The notes: generated by a model not told the origin, from the sequence alone. DNA of 52,422 bases from Endozoicomonas elysicola (GCF_000710775.1 NZ_JOJP01000001.1:534264-586685); one strand, 5' to 3'. Counted from the first letter of the stretch, positions 39,706 to 48,425 are shown. Numbers and translations: made by a program.

Positions 39706-39745
39706 AAAAACAGGGTATTTCTTTCCAGAAATACCCTGTTTTTTT
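39706..39745 (+). terminator. Strong rho-independent terminator of ilvC
   Basis: The stem AAAACAGGGTATTTCT / AGAAATACCCTGTTTT (39707-39722 / 39727-39742) has a 4-nt loop and merges into a T run. It would also terminate minus-strand transcripts coming from the right. Confidence 0.93.
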
Positions 39746-39824
39746 ATGGGCACGATTTTGTCTTCGAAGAATGTGAAAAGCCCCATTCAATAATAAGTGA
39801 GGCGATTGAGCGGGTTAATAGGGG

Positions 39825-39965
39825 TTATCGTTTCAGGTTGCAGCCGAAGCCAAGCTCGCGACCGGCCACGGTCGTTTTAATGACTCGCTTGTAGGCACTG
39901 GCAAGGCTGACTTGCTGGTCCAGTTTGACGAAGCCTTTTTTCAGCTTTCTGCCGGAAGATTTCAT
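39825..39965 (-). CDS. 46-aa basic peptide, possible RiPP-like precursor
   Basis: The frame starts ATG at 39965 with AAGGGAG 8 nt upstream and stops TAA at 39825. The product begins MKSSGRKLKKGFVKLDQQVS, is rich in Lys/Arg, and ends in a Gly-rich TVAGRELGFGCNLKR with a single Cys. It lies 30 nt downstream of the second cupin-like gene and is the last gene of the minus-strand cassette. The ribosome-binding site, spacing and clean frame support coding; a precursor-peptide role is inference from the enzyme-like and exporter genes upstream. It is too short for automatic ORF calls. Confidence 0.6.
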   Translation of the reverse strand: MKSSGRKLKKGFVKLDQQVSLASAYKRVIKTTVAGRELGFGCNLKR

Positions 39966-39995
39966 TGCTGATGCTCCCTTGCTAATGGTTGGGTG

Positions 39996-40892
39996 TCATA
40001 GACAGTAGACACCCTTCGGTTCGGCTGTCTTATGACTGCCGATGGTATCCAGAACGGTCTGCTTCACATAAGAGTGAGAATCCTGCATGGCAAGATTGAA
40101 AAAGTCGTCGGTAATACCCTCCATATTAAACAGAGTGGTCCAGGCAAGACCCCGGGTTCTAAAGCAGGGGTGATGACTGGCAATACGCAGTAGCAGATCG
40201 ATACTGTTGTCATTACCAATCGCTTCCACCGTCTTAAAGACTGGGTTGCGCATGGTGAGATCATTCACGTAGCCAGTGATGACTTGCTTTTCAACATCAA
40301 AAAAGAATTGCAGCTTTGGCTCACCCGGTCGTGGAATGATCAGGTTGACGGAGATGGAAAGCTCATCCGGAGGATACTGGGTATGAACATCTTTGCTTGA
40401 GAAGTAGTACATCAGCTTTCCATGAGGGAAGTCAGTATCCTCCTGAAACGCCAGATCGACATGCTCGCCAATATAACCTGTGACCTGATTGTGGTCGTAT
40501 TGGTAAATGATGGTTCGATAGCCGCTGCCAAAATAGCTGCAGGTGAGCAGATCAAAATTATGGTCATGCCCGTCGAAGTAGGAGAGCAGCTCATCTGCTG
40601 CCAGTTCACTCATTGGCAGCCAGACAATGGCCCGAATAGCAAAATAGGATCCGTAATAGAGAACAAAGTTTGGTGGCTTGAAATCATTCTTCTGCTGGAA
40701 TTGGTTCAGACTTTTCAATCCATCATTAAGGTAGTCCGTAAAAAATGATGGGTTGTGACACAACTGACCAAGCTTGCCTGCATGCTCAATGGCAGCATCC
40801 GGCTCTTTCATTTCAGGGTGACTCTCACAGAAGTCGATGTACTCTTCCAGAGAGATGGCACTTTCTGTGGATGGCTCAATTGTACAGGCCAT
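39996..40892 (-). CDS. Cupin-like protein with HEAT-like C-terminus (paralogue 2)
   Basis: About 298 aa from ATG 40892, which has GAGGAA 7 nt upstream; an upstream ATG at 40922 has none. The central jelly-roll-like part carries HDHNFDLLTCSYFGSGYRTI (His109/His111) and HGKLMYYFSSKDVHTQYPP (His170), the spacing of a cupin 2-His plus His metal site, then LSISVNLI. The C-terminal about 70 residues (HHPCFRTRGLAWTTLFNMEG, DSHSYVKQTVLDTIGSH) look like HEAT repeats. It is clearly paralogous to the protein at 41884-42744. A non-haem iron oxygenase is plausible. It overlaps the preceding gene by 17 nt. Confidence 0.7.
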   Translation of the reverse strand: MACTIEPSTESAISLEEYIDFCESHPEMKEPDAAIEHAGKLGQLCHNPSFFTDYLNDGLKSLNQFQQKNDFKPPNFVLYYGSYFAIRAIVWLPMSELAADELLSYFDGHDHNFDLLTCSYFGSGYRTIIYQYDHNQVTGYIGEHVDLAFQEDTDFPHGKLMYYFSSKDVHTQYPPDELSISVNLIIPRPGEPKLQFFFDVEKQVITGYVNDLTMRNPVFKTVEAIGNDNSIDLLLRIASHHPCFRTRGLAWTTLFNMEGITDDFFNLAMQDSHSYVKQTVLDTIGSHKTAEPKGVYCL

Positions 40893-41748
40893 GGACTGAT
40901 TCCTCGGCTTGATGGGGCTCATCCGACAGCATGGCCAGTGTCTGTTTTGCGGCTTTTGCTATTTCAGGGTTGTTGTCGTGTACCAGGTGCTCTTGCAGTA
41001 GCCTGGTTCCTCGCCACTCATCCAGTTTATAGACGCTTTCCGCTGCTTCCCAGCGTACAAAGTAGTCAAAGTCAGACCTGGACAGGCTGTCCAGAGTCTC
41101 TGCGTGGTGCTGTTCTCCCAACTCCCCAAGAATTCGAACCCCCAGAAGGATTCGTGATCTTTGCAGGCTATTATCAGTAAGCGTCAGTGGATCAAGACTG
41201 TCCCGGTCAAATACCCAAGTCACTGATGCCAGAGGACGGGAATAAATAATCAGACAGGGTGCCTGTAATGTCGCTTCATCCAGAACGGCTATATCTTTAT
41301 ACGCTTGGAAAATTGTTGGGGTATAGGGTTTTAGCTCCTGAAGAGAGAGCGTTTTGAGCGGTGCCGGACGATTATAAACCGATGAGGGCCTGATGGTGGT
41401 CTCATAGCGGGGCACTGCGACCGTTTCAGGCAACATATTGATGACCATCATATCGAACTCACTGGCACACAGTGTGTTATCAGTGTTTTCCCGTTGACCA
41501 ATCACATTCAGTGTCAGGTTGAAGTCGCCTGCGGCAATCAGATGAATCTGATCCGAGTAAGCCGGCTTTTTATCGTGGATTTTCTGCAGCAGAATTTCTT
41601 CAAGAATACTGTTGAATAGCTCATTCGCCTTCTGCTGGTTAAAGCCTTCAAATAGACGGCTGAAGTCAGAAAAGTATGGGTTTTGACCAGAGGTCAGTTG
41701 ATTGGCTTGCTGGGTAAGGGTTGATAGTGTGAAGGGGGAGTTGTTCAT
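40876..41748 (-). CDS. HEAT-like repeat protein of the cupin cassette
   Basis: About 290 aa from ATG 41748, chosen for its GAGGGG box about 5 nt upstream; an open frame extends to 41784. The N-terminal half is unassigned (PYFSDFSRLFEGFNQQKANELF, then IHLIAAGDFNLTLNVIGQRE). The C-terminal third has HEAT-like helices (RILLGVRILGELGEQHHAETL, FVRWEAAESVYKLDEWRGTRLL, DNNPEIAKAAKQTLAMLS) similar in style to the tails of the two cupin-like neighbours. No metal-binding HxH is present, so it may be a scaffold or substrate-binding subunit. Function unknown. Confidence 0.65.
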   Translation of the reverse strand: MNNSPFTLSTLTQQANQLTSGQNPYFSDFSRLFEGFNQQKANELFNSILEEILLQKIHDKKPAYSDQIHLIAAGDFNLTLNVIGQRENTDNTLCASEFDMMVINMLPETVAVPRYETTIRPSSVYNRPAPLKTLSLQELKPYTPTIFQAYKDIAVLDEATLQAPCLIIYSRPLASVTWVFDRDSLDPLTLTDNSLQRSRILLGVRILGELGEQHHAETLDSLSRSDFDYFVRWEAAESVYKLDEWRGTRLLQEHLVHDNNPEIAKAAKQTLAMLSDEPHQAEESVHGLYN

Positions 41749-41883
41749 GCTTACCCCTCTCTGTACTTGGGATTCAGGTATCAAATAAACGACTGATTCC
41801 AGTGTAGAGTCATATTTATTAACCCAAAATACAGATTTCTCATAACCGATTGTCTCTAATGAAATTATTTTTCCGACATTGAT

Positions 41884-42744
41884 TTATCTGTCGTTTATTC
41901 TACAGATCGAACGTACATAGTCGTGTGGGTCCTGGTTAGCCTGACACAGGAAGTAATGTTGATCAGAAGGGGCGATCTCTATCAAACACTGAAAACACAT
42001 TGCCCGTGTTCTTGGGCAGTGATGATTGAGCGCAATATCTTGTAATAGGGTAGTGGTGTCATCATTGTGCATAAACCGGGCAACAGCCATCAGGCTGTTT
42101 GTTGCTGGCAGAGCATCCAGGTGTGTGATCAGTTTGCTGCTTTCAGGGTCAATGGCACATTGAATACCGGCATCAGGATGAGTAGGAAAAACCAGATTGA
42201 TTGAGATGGACAGTGACTCAGGTGGCAGCTGAACATGGAAGTCTTCGGTGTGGCGGTAAAACATCAATTTGCCTTCAGGCAGGAGAGTCTCTTCCTGAAA
42301 TATCATCTCCATACTCTTGCCAATGATTCCATGCTGCTTTTCCGCTTCACAGGTATGAATAATGGTTCGATAACCCGGACCAAAATAGCCACAGGTCAGA
42401 AAGTCAAAGTGATGGTTATGGGTTACACCATAACCTTTGGCAATGTCACCGACTTCACTGTCATCGGTTAGCCAGACAGCAGCACGTACAGAGAATGTCG
42501 GGCATTGATATAAGTAGAAGCTGGGGGGCGTAAAGTCGGTTTTGACGTCGTACAGGGAAATATCTTTCAGCTTGGTATTCAGAAAATCCAGCAGAAAATG
42601 TTTATTGTTTGCGAGACGTTGCAGCATGAATGCAGTGGATAGTACCTGCTCTCTGTCATGAAGCTTATCCTGGTTGTGGCAAAAGGCGACATACTCAGCC
42701 AGATCTATAGCCTCGGTATCATTGCTCTCTACCGTGATGGTCAT
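41884..42744 (-). CDS. Cupin-like protein with HEAT-like C-terminus (paralogue 1)
   Basis: The 286-aa protein aligns by eye with the protein at 39996-40892 throughout: ITVESNDTEAIDLAEYVAFC at the start, THNHHFDFLTCGYFGPGYRT (His109/His111), EGKLMFYRHTEDFHVQLPP (His170) and LSISINLVFP, then a HEAT-like tail (HCPRTRAMCFQCLIEIAPS). Conservation of the three His residues between paralogues supports a metal site and an enzymatic role. It starts 3 nt after the stop of the MFS exporter, so the two are cotranscribed. No named family is recognised with confidence. Confidence 0.7.
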   Translation of the reverse strand: MTITVESNDTEAIDLAEYVAFCHNQDKLHDREQVLSTAFMLQRLANNKHFLLDFLNTKLKDISLYDVKTDFTPPSFYLYQCPTFSVRAAVWLTDDSEVGDIAKGYGVTHNHHFDFLTCGYFGPGYRTIIHTCEAEKQHGIIGKSMEMIFQEETLLPEGKLMFYRHTEDFHVQLPPESLSISINLVFPTHPDAGIQCAIDPESSKLITHLDALPATNSLMAVARFMHNDDTTTLLQDIALNHHCPRTRAMCFQCLIEIAPSDQHYFLCQANQDPHDYVRSICRINDR

Positions 42745-42747
42745 AAT

Positions 42748-43947
42748 TCAGGAGCCTGATTTGATTCTCTGATAGAGAAGATAGGTCAGGATAAGGATGA
42801 GCATGGAAACCATCGATAACACCCTGGGAGTGCCATCATGCAGTGCAATCAACGCAATATTAAGCATACTGGCGGTTCCTGAGAACACGATAAAAAGCAG
42901 GGCAGATGCCTGCATACTCCAACTCTCATGGTTTTTAAGCACACCGGTTAACGCATTGGTAACGACCAGACCGGAAAGGGCAAAAAAAGCAACAACCAAA
43001 ATCAGGCTGGGTATCAGCGATGCACCATAAAACCAGTCAAGCAGCAGCATGCAAAGTGCGAGTATCATCAATACCGGAAGGGACAGATCTATCAGCTTGC
43101 TATAGGGAATGTGCTTTAGCAGCAGGCCATTGATCAGGGTTATGGCCGTTCGGCTTACATACAATACACTGATCAGGTAGCTGTATGAGATTTCTGTGAG
43201 CTGGTAATAATCCAGAAACAGAAAGGCTGAGTTGCTGATGTAGATCTGGCCGACAACGGCAATACCTGTATGGCAAACCAGAAAGGCCTGAGTTTCTTTG
43301 TCCTGCACCATTATCTTCCAGTGATACAGGCCCTTTTTTAATGGTTCAATAGTCAGCCTGTTTGCTGGTGGTGTTGCTTTACCAATACTTCTTCGGCAGA
43401 TAAGGAAAGTGGTCATGCTGTAAGCCAGCATAAAGACAAAGACTGAATACCAGCTCCAGTGCTGGCTTGCCAGCGTGCTGAGCTCAGGACCAACAATGGG
43501 AATCACAAAACCAATGGCAGTGACGTAGGAAAGAATCCTGGCGACTGAATTGGTGTCGTAACACTCATTAATCAGTGCGGGTATCACCGTCATCAGTGTT
43601 GCTGCAGAAAATGCCTGTAATACCCGGCCTGTACAGAATAACCAGAGACTTGGCCAACCAATGCACAACACCGTTCCGATAATAAATACCATCAGAGCCC
43701 AGTAGAGTGCCTGTAACCGATAGCCAGTATCCGACAGCATGGCCGTTATGGGCATGGCTACTACCTGAGAGATGATAAAGAGCGGCAGGGTCAGCTGAAA
43801 TATCTCGGTGTCATAACCAAATTGGCTGGCGATGTGAGGAAGAATAGGGATATACAGGGTAATGGGAAGCATCGGGATAATCGCGATGGCACCCATTAGT
43901 AAAATGGTATTTGTCTGAGAGAGCGTGGAAAGCGGTGAGTTATTCAC
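42748..43947 (-). CDS. MFS exporter, Bcr/CflA-like (DHA1)
   Basis: The 399-aa inner-membrane protein has 12 hydrophobic helices. The N-terminal half carries ITLYIPILPHIASQFG, then MPITAMLSDTGYRLQALYW (the MFS motif A loop, slightly degenerate) and GRVLQAFSAATLMTVIPALI (motif B/C region), the pattern of Bcr/CflA and other DHA1 drug:proton antiporters. It is first in the minus-strand cassette, 3 nt before cupin-like paralogue 1, and would export whatever that cassette makes or confer self-immunity (inference). Its N-terminus MNNSPLSTLSQTN resembles that of the HEAT-like protein (MNNSPFTLSTLTQQ). Confidence 0.88.
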   Translation of the reverse strand: MNNSPLSTLSQTNTILLMGAIAIIPMLPITLYIPILPHIASQFGYDTEIFQLTLPLFIISQVVAMPITAMLSDTGYRLQALYWALMVFIIGTVLCIGWPSLWLFCTGRVLQAFSAATLMTVIPALINECYDTNSVARILSYVTAIGFVIPIVGPELSTLASQHWSWYSVFVFMLAYSMTTFLICRRSIGKATPPANRLTIEPLKKGLYHWKIMVQDKETQAFLVCHTGIAVVGQIYISNSAFLFLDYYQLTEISYSYLISVLYVSRTAITLINGLLLKHIPYSKLIDLSLPVLMILALCMLLLDWFYGASLIPSLILVVAFFALSGLVVTNALTGVLKNHESWSMQASALLFIVFSGTASMLNIALIALHDGTPRVLSMVSMLILILTYLLYQRIKSGS

Positions 43948-44064
43948 TGTAAGCCCGTCACTGGATTGCTATCTCAGTCTAGCTGCAATCTCAAACCGGG
44001 CTTTCGGTGAAGGGGGGAAGAATAAGGTCTGCTGGAGATCTTTCATCTCCAGCAAAATCGCATA

Positions 44065-44757
44065 CTAAGGCTGCTTGAGCGCTTTAATAAACTGTCGTGA
44101 CTGGTCAATGGAAACCTGCATATCACTGATCAGACGATCAATATCGGCCTTGATGGTATTGAATTCACCTTTCAAAGCACTGATGGCCCGGGCGTTCAGG
44201 TTATGCTTCAGATAAAGCACCTGATCCTGAAAGGCATCCAGTACTGGCTGCATCCGTTGTTCAGATTTTTCCAGACTGACCATCATTCGCTGATACTGAC
44301 GTCGGGTGTCTTTCAGCTTTTGGGCACTGGCTCTACGAAGGCTGTCACTCTTATATAGGTTGAGTTCTTCTTCCCACTCGTCAAACAAGGCATCAGAAAC
44401 ACTCTGGACGCTGGCAATACGGTCTCTTACTTTTTCTGCAGCGGCCAGGCTGTCTTCGTATTCAGCATTCAGATCGTTGTAGGCTGCTTCGAGGTCGCCA
44501 CCATCAAAGTTGATGACACTCTGGAACTGCTCAAGTGCACTCTGGAACTGCTCCTGTGCCTGCTCCTGTGCACTCTGGGTATCTTCAATGCGATCTACCA
44601 TTATATCGCGTTTATGAATGCCTACTTTTTCCATGGCGCTGTAATAAGTGCTCTGGCAGCCAGCCACCATAAACGAAATAACCAATGCTCCGGCAATCTT
44701 CAGGCTGCGGGACAGAAAGGCATGGTCAGACAGCGAAGTTTGTATGTTCATACTCAA
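44065..44757 (-). CDS. DUF2959 lipoprotein
   Basis: The 230-aa protein has a lipobox VAGC (Cys at about residue 34) after a hydrophobic helix. YYSAMEKVGIHKRDIMVDRIEDTQSAQEQAQEQF and a long coiled coil (about 55-225) identify DUF2959. A short internal duplication (EQFQSALEQFQSVI) is visible in the DNA as repeats around 44520-44580. Function unknown; probably an inner-face outer-membrane lipoprotein. It overlaps the upstream Pmp3-like gene by 4 nt, so the two are coupled. Confidence 0.88.
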   Translation of the reverse strand: MSMNIQTSLSDHAFLSRSLKIAGALVISFMVAGCQSTYYSAMEKVGIHKRDIMVDRIEDTQSAQEQAQEQFQSALEQFQSVINFDGGDLEAAYNDLNAEYEDSLAAAEKVRDRIASVQSVSDALFDEWEEELNLYKSDSLRRASAQKLKDTRRQYQRMMVSLEKSEQRMQPVLDAFQDQVLYLKHNLNARAISALKGEFNTIKADIDRLISDMQVSIDQSRQFIKALKQP

Positions 44758-44951
44758 TCTTTTTTCTCAATAGCGTCGATCAGCTCTTTGTTACGCTTGT
44801 CGGCCAGATGATTATTCACAACAAAGAGTGCATGAATAACACCGGGAATCCAGCCCAGAATGGTCAGAATGATATTCAGAATCACCTGAAATGGTTTACC
44901 GCAGAGTAGCACGGCTAATGGCGGCAAAATAATTGCCAGAAAATAACGCAT
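44754..44951 (-). CDS. YqaE/Pmp3-family small membrane protein
   Basis: The 65-aa protein has two hydrophobic helices and matches the Pmp3/UPF0057 family: FLAIILPPLAVLLCGKPFQVILNIILTILGWIPGVIHALFVV. Members are small stress-induced membrane proteins affecting membrane potential. A short charged C-terminal tail follows. Translationally coupled (4-nt overlap) to the DUF2959 lipoprotein gene. Confidence 0.93.
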   Translation of the reverse strand: MRYFLAIILPPLAVLLCGKPFQVILNIILTILGWIPGVIHALFVVNNHLADKRNKELIDAIEKKD

Positions 44952-45204
44952 GGTGGCTGACCTTTTCTATGGAAATACCAGTTTCTCGTACTTGGAAGTG
45001 CTCAGAGTAATGAGTATTTCAGGTTCTTGGTAATGGAAAGTAATCGTTAACGGTTTTTGTACCACAAACCTCTAAGGATAGCGAAAGTAGTGTAGCCAAC
45101 AGAACCTATGCCATTTCGGCATCATTTGACCGTTTTAGGCATTTCACAACCACCTGCCCTATGGAAAACACTGTGCTTAGAGACCAATTCTGGTGTGGAG
45201 CAGA

Positions 45205-45933
45205 ATGATGTTGGGGATTCTTGGGGGAATGGGGCCACTGGCAACAGTGGATTTTATGCAGAAGGTGATTGCCCTGAGTCAGGCAGCGACTGATCAGGAT
45301 CATATCCCGATGCTGGTACACAATGTGCCGCAGATACCGGATCGCAGTGCCTGTATCCTTCAGGGAGGAGAAGACCCGTTTCCGGCCCTGCTGCAAGGGC
45401 TTAAGAGGTTGGAAAATGCAGGAGCACAATGCGTGGTTATTCCCTGCAACACCGCCCATTACTGGTTTGATGCTCTGAAAGAACATGCCTCAGTTCAGAT
45501 GATCAGCATTGTGGATGTCGTCTGCAAAGAGCTGGCTCGACGAGGCATTCTGAATGCGGGACTGATGGCAACCAACGCAACCGTTGCTGCTGAAATTTAT
45601 AAGAACCGCATTCACACAATGGGTGGTCAGTGTCTCGTGCCTGATGACCTTGCCCAGCAGCAGGTTATGACCGCTATCTATGACATCAAGGCGGGTCGTC
45701 TTGAGCAGGGTGCCCAGGGCATGGAAATGGTTTTTGACGCATTGATCAATGAGGGTGCCGAAGCCGTTATTCTCGGTTGTACTGAAATTCCGATCGGCCT
45801 TGCCAGTATAGCCAGACAGAAACCTGAACTGTGTGTTGATGCTACTGAGCTGTTAGCCAGGGCCTGTGTCGACTGGTATTACACTGGCCACGACAATAAC
45901 TACCAGGGCGACGTTCACCAGCAAGCAGCATAA
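45205..45933 (+). CDS. Aspartate/glutamate racemase family protein
   Basis: About 242 aa from ATG 45205 (GGAG 4 nt upstream; ATG 45208 gives 7-nt spacing). The two catalytic Cys are in VVIPCNTAHYW and VILGCTEIPIGL, and the N-terminal GILGGMGPLATVDFMQKV is the Asp/Glu racemase (YgeA/RacX-type) signature. The enzyme interconverts L- and D-acidic amino acids without PLP. It lies two genes upstream of iadA, so it may feed from isoaspartyl/D-aspartyl peptide breakdown. The start codon among GTG 45193 and the two ATGs is uncertain. Confidence 0.9.
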   Translation: MMLGILGGMGPLATVDFMQKVIALSQAATDQDHIPMLVHNVPQIPDRSACILQGGEDPFPALLQGLKRLENAGAQCVVIPCNTAHYWFDALKEHASVQMISIVDVVCKELARRGILNAGLMATNATVAAEIYKNRIHTMGGQCLVPDDLAQQQVMTAIYDIKAGRLEQGAQGMEMVFDALINEGAEAVILGCTEIPIGLASIARQKPELCVDATELLARACVDWYYTGHDNNYQGDVHQQAA

Positions 45934-46003
45934 TACATGGACAATAGCGCCTACTTTGGAAGCTGCCTAAACTGATTCAGGTTGTTCTAAAGGAGGTTGC
46001 TCC

Positions 46004-46264
46004 ATGTCTGAAATAAAAGATGCTCTGAGCCATAGCCTTTATCATGAGTTTCCAGAGCATCATGATCAAATCAACCGATTAAAACAAACGGATAGCGTCT
46101 TTGCTGAAAAGGCAAATGAATATCACAAGCTGGATCATCAGGTGCGCGGACTCGAAGACAGTGATGTACCCGTAACCGATGACGTTTATAACGATTTGAA
46201 ACAGCATCGTGCAAAGTTAAAAGATGACCTTTATCAGATGCTGACCGCAAATCAACCACCTTAA
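46004..46264 (+). CDS. YdcH/DUF465-family small protein
   Basis: The 86-aa coiled-coil protein has a start preceded by AAAGGAGG, a near-perfect ribosome-binding site. HEFPEHHDQINRLKQTDSVFAEKANEYHKLDHQVRGLE and LKQHRAKLKDDLYQML match the YdcH (DUF465) family. Function unknown. It ends before a good terminator and has its own 70-nt upstream gap. Confidence 0.92.
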   Translation: MSEIKDALSHSLYHEFPEHHDQINRLKQTDSVFAEKANEYHKLDHQVRGLEDSDVPVTDDVYNDLKQHRAKLKDDLYQMLTANQPP

Positions 46265-46290
46265 ATATGAGCTGAAAAAAGAGGCTGATT

Positions 46291-46322
46291 AAGAAAGCAC
46301 CTTTTCAGGTGCTTTCTTTTTC
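46291..46322 (+). terminator. Rho-independent terminator after ydcH-like gene
   Basis: The stem AAGAAAGCACCT (46291-46302) / AGGTGCTTTCTT (46307-46318) runs into a T-rich tail. It lies just upstream of the iadA start. Confidence 0.9.
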
Positions 46323-46334
46323 TCTGGGGGAAAA

Positions 46335-47489
46335 ATGTTTCTGCTGTTGAAGAATGCTGAGCTGTATTCACCGGAGTATCTTGGGAAAAAAGATATACTG
46401 GTTTGTGGAACTAAAATCGTTGCCATTGAAGATAAAGTGGATCAGGTTCTGCCTGGTCACTGTCATGTGGTCGATATGCAGGGCGCGATTGTTGGTCCGG
46501 GACTCATTGATCAGCATGTGCATTTAATCGGTGGTGGCGGTGAAGGAGGGTATGCTACCCGTGTACCTCAGCTGATGCTTTCTGACTTGGTAAAAGCGGG
46601 TTTGACCTCTGTTGTGGGCATTCTTGGAACGGATGGCATTACCCGTTCACCAAAGGATCTGTACGCAAAGGTGAAGGCACTGGAACTTGAAGGTTTGAAT
46701 GCCTTCATGCATACGGGTTCTTATGAGGTGCCAACCCGAACCATCACCGGTTCCATCCGTGATGACATGGTTTATGTGGATAAAGTCATGGGTGTTAAGG
46801 TTGCCCTGGCAGACCACCGTTGTTCATTCCCTTCCACGGAAGTTCTTGCTCAAATGGTGTCTGACATCCGTATCGGGGGAATGGTGTCTGGTAAGAAAGG
46901 TGTTCTCCATATTCATATGGGCGAATTGCCAGATCCGATGGTTCAGATTAATCAGCTGATTACCATGGGGCTGCCGATTCAGCATTTTTCACCAACCCAT
47001 ATTAACCGTAACGAAAGTATTTTTGCTGAAGCTGTCGATCTGGCAAAACGGGGTGGGCATATCGACCTGACTTCTGGCGGTGCATGGCTCGACAATATCG
47101 CAGACAGCATTCGTTATGCCTTATCTCAGGGCGTGCCAATCAGTCAGTTGACCATCAGCTCAGACGGCAATGGCAGTATGCCTAAGTTTAATGCCAAAGG
47201 AGAGATGGTTGGTGTTACAGCAGCCAATGTGGATTCCAACCTTAAAACAATACCGAGACTGCTGGATATCGATCTTGGTCTGAGCGATATCTTTTCCCTC
47301 CTTTCCACGAATGTGGCAGACTCAGTGGGTATTGCAAAAGGTCGAATAGCGGTAGGCTGTGATGCTGATTTTACCGCACTTTCTCATTCCGCCCTGAGCC
47401 AGCATGAGGTTGTAGTCAGTCATGTTATTTCCCGTGGACAGTTATTAATGTCAGAAGGTGAATTACTGGTGAAGGGCACATTTGAATAG
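46335..47489 (+). CDS. iadA: Isoaspartyl dipeptidase (beta-aspartyl-peptidase)
   Basis: The 384-aa amidohydrolase-family zinc dipeptidase cleaves beta-aspartyl (isoaspartyl) dipeptides from damaged proteins. The metal His pair is His61/His63 in GLIDQHVHLIGGGGEGGY. GVKVALADHR holds the Lys expected to be carbamylated, and HIHMGE, HFSPTHINRN and SSDGNGSMP supply the other ligands and the catalytic Asp. Length matches E. coli IadA. It is followed 12 nt later by a LysR gene of HypT type, as iadA and yjiE lie close together in E. coli. CTGGGGG lies before the ATG. Confidence 0.96.
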   Translation: MFLLLKNAELYSPEYLGKKDILVCGTKIVAIEDKVDQVLPGHCHVVDMQGAIVGPGLIDQHVHLIGGGGEGGYATRVPQLMLSDLVKAGLTSVVGILGTDGITRSPKDLYAKVKALELEGLNAFMHTGSYEVPTRTITGSIRDDMVYVDKVMGVKVALADHRCSFPSTEVLAQMVSDIRIGGMVSGKKGVLHIHMGELPDPMVQINQLITMGLPIQHFSPTHINRNESIFAEAVDLAKRGGHIDLTSGGAWLDNIADSIRYALSQGVPISQLTISSDGNGSMPKFNAKGEMVGVTAANVDSNLKTIPRLLDIDLGLSDIFSLLSTNVADSVGIAKGRIAVGCDADFTALSHSALSQHEVVVSHVISRGQLLMSEGELLVKGTFE

Positions 47490-47501
47490 CTCTGAGTCTG
47501 G

Positions 47502-48425
47502 ATGAACCTGGAAACCAAATGGCTGGAAGATTTTCTGGCTTTAGCGGAGCTGCGCAATTTTTCCCGGGCTGCGCAGCTTCGGAATGTCACTCAACCGGCA
47601 TTCAGTCGACGTATACGCAGCCTTGAGCAATCGCTCGGTGTTGAGTTGATTGATCGGGCCACAACGCCTCTGGCGCTTACGCCGGAGGGACGACTGTTTC
47701 ATACCACTGCCAGAAACCTGCTTCGACAGATGGAAGATGGTCTGCACCAGCTGAAAGGACAGAACGGAGTTGGACCACAGCCGCTGGACTTTGCTGCAGC
47801 TCACTCCCTTTCCGTAACGCTGTTACCAGAACTGATACAGACCATGAGCAATGATGGCCATGTGCTGAGAAGTCGGGTCGAGAGTATTGATGTCGATCTG
47901 GCTGTTGAGGCCCTTCAGGAAGGGCGGTGTGATTTTCTCCTGGCGTTTGATATTGAAGCCTTGATGCAGCCTCCTTTCCTATGTCTTTCCCTGGGGAACA
48001 CTGAACTTCGACCAGTCTGTGCGCCAGATGCCGATGGTTTGCCTCTCTTCAAGCCTGACCAGGCTGAGCCTGTCCCTATTCTGGGTTACAGCCCGGCAGC
48101 GTTTATGGGAAGGCAGGTGAATGGTTTGCTGCGGGCTATTGATGATCTTCCTCGGTTTCAGCCGGTTATGGAGTCTTCTCTGACGAACCTGTTGAAAGTC
48201 ATGGCATTGAATGGCAGTGGCATTGCCTGGCTGCCGGGTTATGCCATTGTTGATGAGCTGTCCAGCGGGCAGCTGGTGGACTTCGTCGATCCGGAAAAGC
48301 ATCAGGAATATTGGGGCTCTGTTGAGATCAAGCTCTACCGTAACGATGTACGCCTGCATGCTGGTGCTGAACGATTCTGGTCTTCACTTCGTAAACGATG
48401 TCAGCAGGGTTGGTCTTTGACCTAG
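47502..48425 (+). CDS. hypT: LysR-type regulator, HypT/YjiE-like
   Basis: The 307-aa protein has an N-terminal winged HTH (LETKWLEDFLALAELRNFSRAAQLRNVTQPAFSRRIRSLEQSLGVEL) very close to E. coli YjiE/HypT, and an effector domain with AAAHSLSVTLLPELIQ, VESIDVDLAVEALQEG and LLKVMALNGSGIAWLPGYAI. HypT in E. coli is the hypochlorite-responsive regulator controlled by Met oxidation. Its place 12 nt after iadA suggests it controls this locus as well (inference). The stop codon TAG is shared with the first bases of the adjacent repeat element. Confidence 0.88.
   Translation: MNLETKWLEDFLALAELRNFSRAAQLRNVTQPAFSRRIRSLEQSLGVELIDRATTPLALTPEGRLFHTTARNLLRQMEDGLHQLKGQNGVGPQPLDFAAAHSLSVTLLPELIQTMSNDGHVLRSRVESIDVDLAVEALQEGRCDFLLAFDIEALMQPPFLCLSLGNTELRPVCAPDADGLPLFKPDQAEPVPILGYSPAAFMGRQVNGLLRAIDDLPRFQPVMESSLTNLLKVMALNGSGIAWLPGYAIVDELSSGQLVDFVDPEKHQEYWGSVEIKLYRNDVRLHAGAERFWSSLRKRCQQGWSLT

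Noticed and set aside
40755-41180. 141-codon plus-strand ORF
   Set aside because: Antisense to the cupin-like and HEAT-like genes, which show protein-level paralogy and ribosome-binding sites; shadow frame.
44520-44580. Short direct repeats looking like a mini-array
   Set aside because: They are in-frame codon repeats encoding EQFQSALEQFQ within the coiled coil of the DUF2959 protein, not CRISPR.
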